From Thermoplasmata archaeon (GTDB lineage Archaea; Thermoplasmatota; Thermoplasmata; Thermoplasmatales; Thermoplasmataceae), in assembly GCA_021797055.1 (NCBI GenBank), contig JAKAAI010000111.1:1-5951 (forward strand): DNA of 5,951 nucleotides, in the 5' to 3' direction. This document shows positions 5,071 to 5,951 of the stretch, piece after piece; position 1 is the first letter of the stretch; each line of letters opens with the position of its first letter. Below the pieces are notes generated by a model. That model saw only the letters and a list, made by a program, of their open reading frames with translations, was not told where the DNA came from and ran no database searches. Position numbers and translations under genes: made by a program.

Positions 5071-5241
5071 GGTTGAACCTGTTATTTTACGCATCCACAC
5101 AAACAAATCTTTATTGGACGGGTATTTTTCGGTTTTGACTGTTTTATATGTAAGTAACATGTCAGTGGCTATAGGTTTCTGGAGAAACCTCAGGAAATAC
5201 TTGTTTTCTTTCTGTTTGGCTTTCTGTCTATTTTCTGTCAT
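5056..5241 (-). CDS. Small hypothetical basic protein
   Basis: This 61-aa ORF encodes MTENRQKAKQKENKYFLRFL, then QKPIATDMLLTYKTVKTEKYPSNKDLFVWMRKITGSTQGKN. It is Lys-rich with scattered aromatics and looks protein-like, with no membrane segment and no motif I recognise. It converges with the 109-aa gene, leaving a 27-base gap filled by the terminator. There is no Shine-Dalgarno site. A TATAAAAA box at 5257-5264 sits a little too close (about 20 bases) to be an ideal leaderless promoter, so the gene may instead be read from the leftward gene upstream (44-base gap). A perfect 7-bp hairpin at 5173-5190 lies inside it. It is supported mainly by amino-acid composition and gene spacing, and could be spurious. 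Confidence 0.4.
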   Translation of the reverse strand: MTENRQKAKQKENKYFLRFLQKPIATDMLLTYKTVKTEKYPSNKDLFVWMRKITGSTQGKN

Positions 5242-5285
5242 GGAAAGGTTTTAAATTTTTTATAGAGTTTGGATTCATCTTTTTT

Positions 5286-5648
5286 TCAACTCCGGTATAT
5301 AAAGAGGGCCGGAGTCCGGCCAGAAAAGCCCTCCTGAATCATGTGTATATAATAATAGGAGAGCAGCCGCCGCCACATGACATTTTCCCCATTGGAAGTT
5401 GCACTTTCCGCTTTCAGCTGGGATGTCATGTCCCTGTCACATGACACTCTGCATGACATCATCTCCTTTCCTCCGGGTTGCACTAGGAGAAAGTACCTCT
5501 TGTGCTTATCTGACCTTCTCGTATCTGTGGTGATCTTTTCAGAGATCTCTCGTAAGATCTGCTGCACCTCTTCATCCGTAAAAAAATCTATTGAAAGAGA
5601 TCTTCCTCCTGACTGCAGCATCATGTTTTTTGGAACCGGCAAGGGCAT
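5286..5648 (-). CDS. Hypothetical protein, possibly leaderless, overlapping CATGACA repeats
   Basis: In this 120-aa ORF the N-terminal part looks most protein-like: RSLSIDFFTDEEVQQILREI is an amphipathic helix, followed by KHKRYFLLVQPGG. The C-terminal half is less convincing because it runs through palindromes and CATGACA repeats (for example MSCRVSCDRDMTSQL) and a GC-rich inverted repeat at its end. A minus-strand TATA box, TATTTAAA (5669-5676), is centred about 24 bases before the ATG, which is right for a leaderless mRNA. Tandem CATGACA repeats cover the start codon, so autoregulation is conceivable. No family is recognised. An overlapping + strand frame (5377-5655) is also open, so the region could be non-coding control DNA. 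Confidence 0.45.
   Translation of the reverse strand: MPLPVPKNMMLQSGGRSLSIDFFTDEEVQQILREISEKITTDTRRSDKHKRYFLLVQPGGKEMMSCRVSCDRDMTSQLKAESATSNGENVMWRRLLSYYYIHMIQEGFSGRTPALFIYRS
5289..5333. repeat. Overlapping GC-rich inverted repeats
   Basis: Three symmetrical elements overlap here: ACTCCGG/CCGGAGT (5289-5295 and 5309-5315), the 15-bp perfect palindrome GGCCGGAGTCCGGCC (5307-5321), and GAGGGC/GCCCTC (5304-5309 and 5328-5333). The arms compete, so alternative RNA or cruciform folds are possible. A TATATAAA sits inside the first loop (5296-5303). The GC-rich block stands out from its AT-rich surroundings. Confidence 0.55.
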
Positions 5649-5668
5649 GACATGACATTATCCAACTG

Positions 5669-5676
5669 TTTAAATA
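5669..5676 (-). promoter_or_regulatory. TATA box of the 120-aa ORF
   Basis: On the minus strand TATTTAAA, preceded by AAACC, is centred about 24 bases before the ATG at 5648, so a leaderless transcript is predicted. The start point would fall on the tandem CATGACA repeats. Confidence 0.45.
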
Positions 5677-5696
5677 GGTTTGTGGTTACCATCATG

Positions 5697-5732
5697 AGAG
5701 ATCTCTTTCAAAGAGCCTCAAGAGTATATAAA
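5697..5732. promoter_or_regulatory. Palindromes AGAGATCTCT and CTCTTTCAAAGAG next to a TATA-like box
   Basis: AGAGATCTCT (5697-5706) overlaps the 13-bp palindrome CTCTTTCAAAGAG (5703-5715). TATATAAA (5725-5732) can serve either strand. On the + strand it points to a start at about 5755, on the second CATGACATGACA copy, but no ORF follows. AGAGATCTCT recurs at 5541-5550, and the core AGATCT occurs four times between 5543 and 5704. Confidence 0.35.
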
Positions 5733-5872
5733 GAAAAATCAAAGTCTAAAATCATGACATGACAAAATATACATTTTGACATGTATATCTGAAGCCATAC
5801 CTGCCTTGCATACTTCTTCCTGGGTTTTATCCTGTATTTTTCGTCATCTGAGTTGTTTCTCAAAACATTCAT
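5708..5872 (-). CDS. Short hypothetical protein with a good ribosome-binding site
   Basis: This 54-aa ORF starts at 5872 behind GAGGAG with seven bases of spacing, the only good Shine-Dalgarno site on the leftward strand in this region. The N-terminal part is charged and plausible (MNVLRNNSDDEKYRIKPRKK, then YARQVWLQIYM). It is followed by CIFCH, a possible half metal site, and a hydrophobic/acidic tail. The second half overlaps the CATGACATGACA repeat and a CAAAAT/ATTTTG inverted repeat, so it may be a truncated or eroded gene. No family is recognised. It would be first in a leftward series with the 120-aa and 61-aa ORFs. Confidence 0.4.
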   Translation of the reverse strand: MNVLRNNSDDEKYRIKPRKKYARQVWLQIYMSKCIFCHVMILDFDFSLYTLEAL

Positions 5873-5951
5873 ATTTAAACTCCTCAAGTTTTTCTCTTTT
5901 TACTCTTAATTAACTAATATTACACATTGATGCTGCCAGTGAGCGTGAGCA

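Larger units (their letters stand above)
5376..5764. repeat. CATGACA repeat array with nested palindrome (operator array or origin candidate)
   Basis: The heptamer CATGACA or its complement occurs eight times: 5376-5382, 5424-5430 (reverse), 5440-5446, 5452-5458, 5646-5652, 5651-5657, 5753-5759 and 5758-5764. The 12-mer CATGACATGACA appears twice, exactly 107 bp apart (5646, 5753). At 5422-5460 GATGTCATG and CATGACATC enclose TGTCACATGACA, a palindrome within a palindrome. By chance about 0.05 copies of a given heptamer (both strands) would be expected in this length. The dodecamers lie at the start of the 120-aa ORF and within the 54-aa ORF. Confidence 0.7.

Noticed and set aside
5173..5190. 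Perfect 7-bp hairpin AGGTTTC/GAAACCT with 4-base loop
   Set aside because: It is isolated inside a possible ORF, with no U-tract and no repeat elsewhere; a single short stem can arise by chance.
5377..5655. Open + strand frame of 92 codons
   Set aside because: It mirrors the leftward 120-aa ORF, has no ribosome-binding site or TATA box at a suitable distance, and its amino-acid sequence is less protein-like.

Overview
The window looks like part of an archaeal virus, provirus or related mobile element, most likely from the Thermoplasmata, although the host assignment is an inference. Supporting signs are TATA-box promoters placed for leaderless transcripts, strong GAGGT/GAGGTGAT Shine-Dalgarno sites inside operons, purine-rich coding strands, many lysine and AGA/AGG arginine codons, a tyrosine recombinase, a P-loop ATPase resembling viral genome-packaging motors, and a run of small membrane proteins. 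I recognise no cellular housekeeping gene, rRNA, tRNA or CRISPR array.

Layout. (1) Bases 3-1130 (+): a P-loop ATPase whose reading frame is open to the left edge, so it is probably cut by the window. (2) Bases 1174-2001 (-): a tyrosine recombinase/integrase with almost no N-terminal domain, convergent with the ATPase. (3) Bases 2002-2237: a divergent control region holding a leaderless integrase promoter, a set of degenerate 17-bp repeats and a hairpin at the predicted 5' end of the rightward mRNA. (4) Bases 2238-4505 (+): a compact operon of seven genes. It encodes a large two-membrane-segment surface protein with eight N-glycosylation sequons, three small hydrophobic membrane proteins, a soluble protein with a KGSLKKYGF motif that appears to start at a non-canonical ATA codon, and two small very basic proteins. 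(5) Bases 4506-4698: an AT-rich terminator/promoter region with an operator-like palindrome. (6) Bases 4699-5028 (+): a single 109-aa protein I cannot name. (7) Bases 5056-5872 (-): three weaker leftward ORFs in a region dense in CATGACA repeats and palindromes, which may be an operator array or replication origin.

How the parts may work together (inference): the rightward operon looks like a virion-assembly or membrane-envelope module. The surface protein would be the main exposed component, the small membrane proteins would be its envelope partners, and the basic proteins could bind nucleic acid. The ATPase could package or translocate DNA, and the integrase would insert or excise the element. 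The repeat sets at 2003-2095 and 5376-5764 have different sequences, which suggests at least two separate DNA-binding regulators or initiators. None of the membrane proteins matches a virus family I recognise, so the module could represent an undescribed archaeal virus type.
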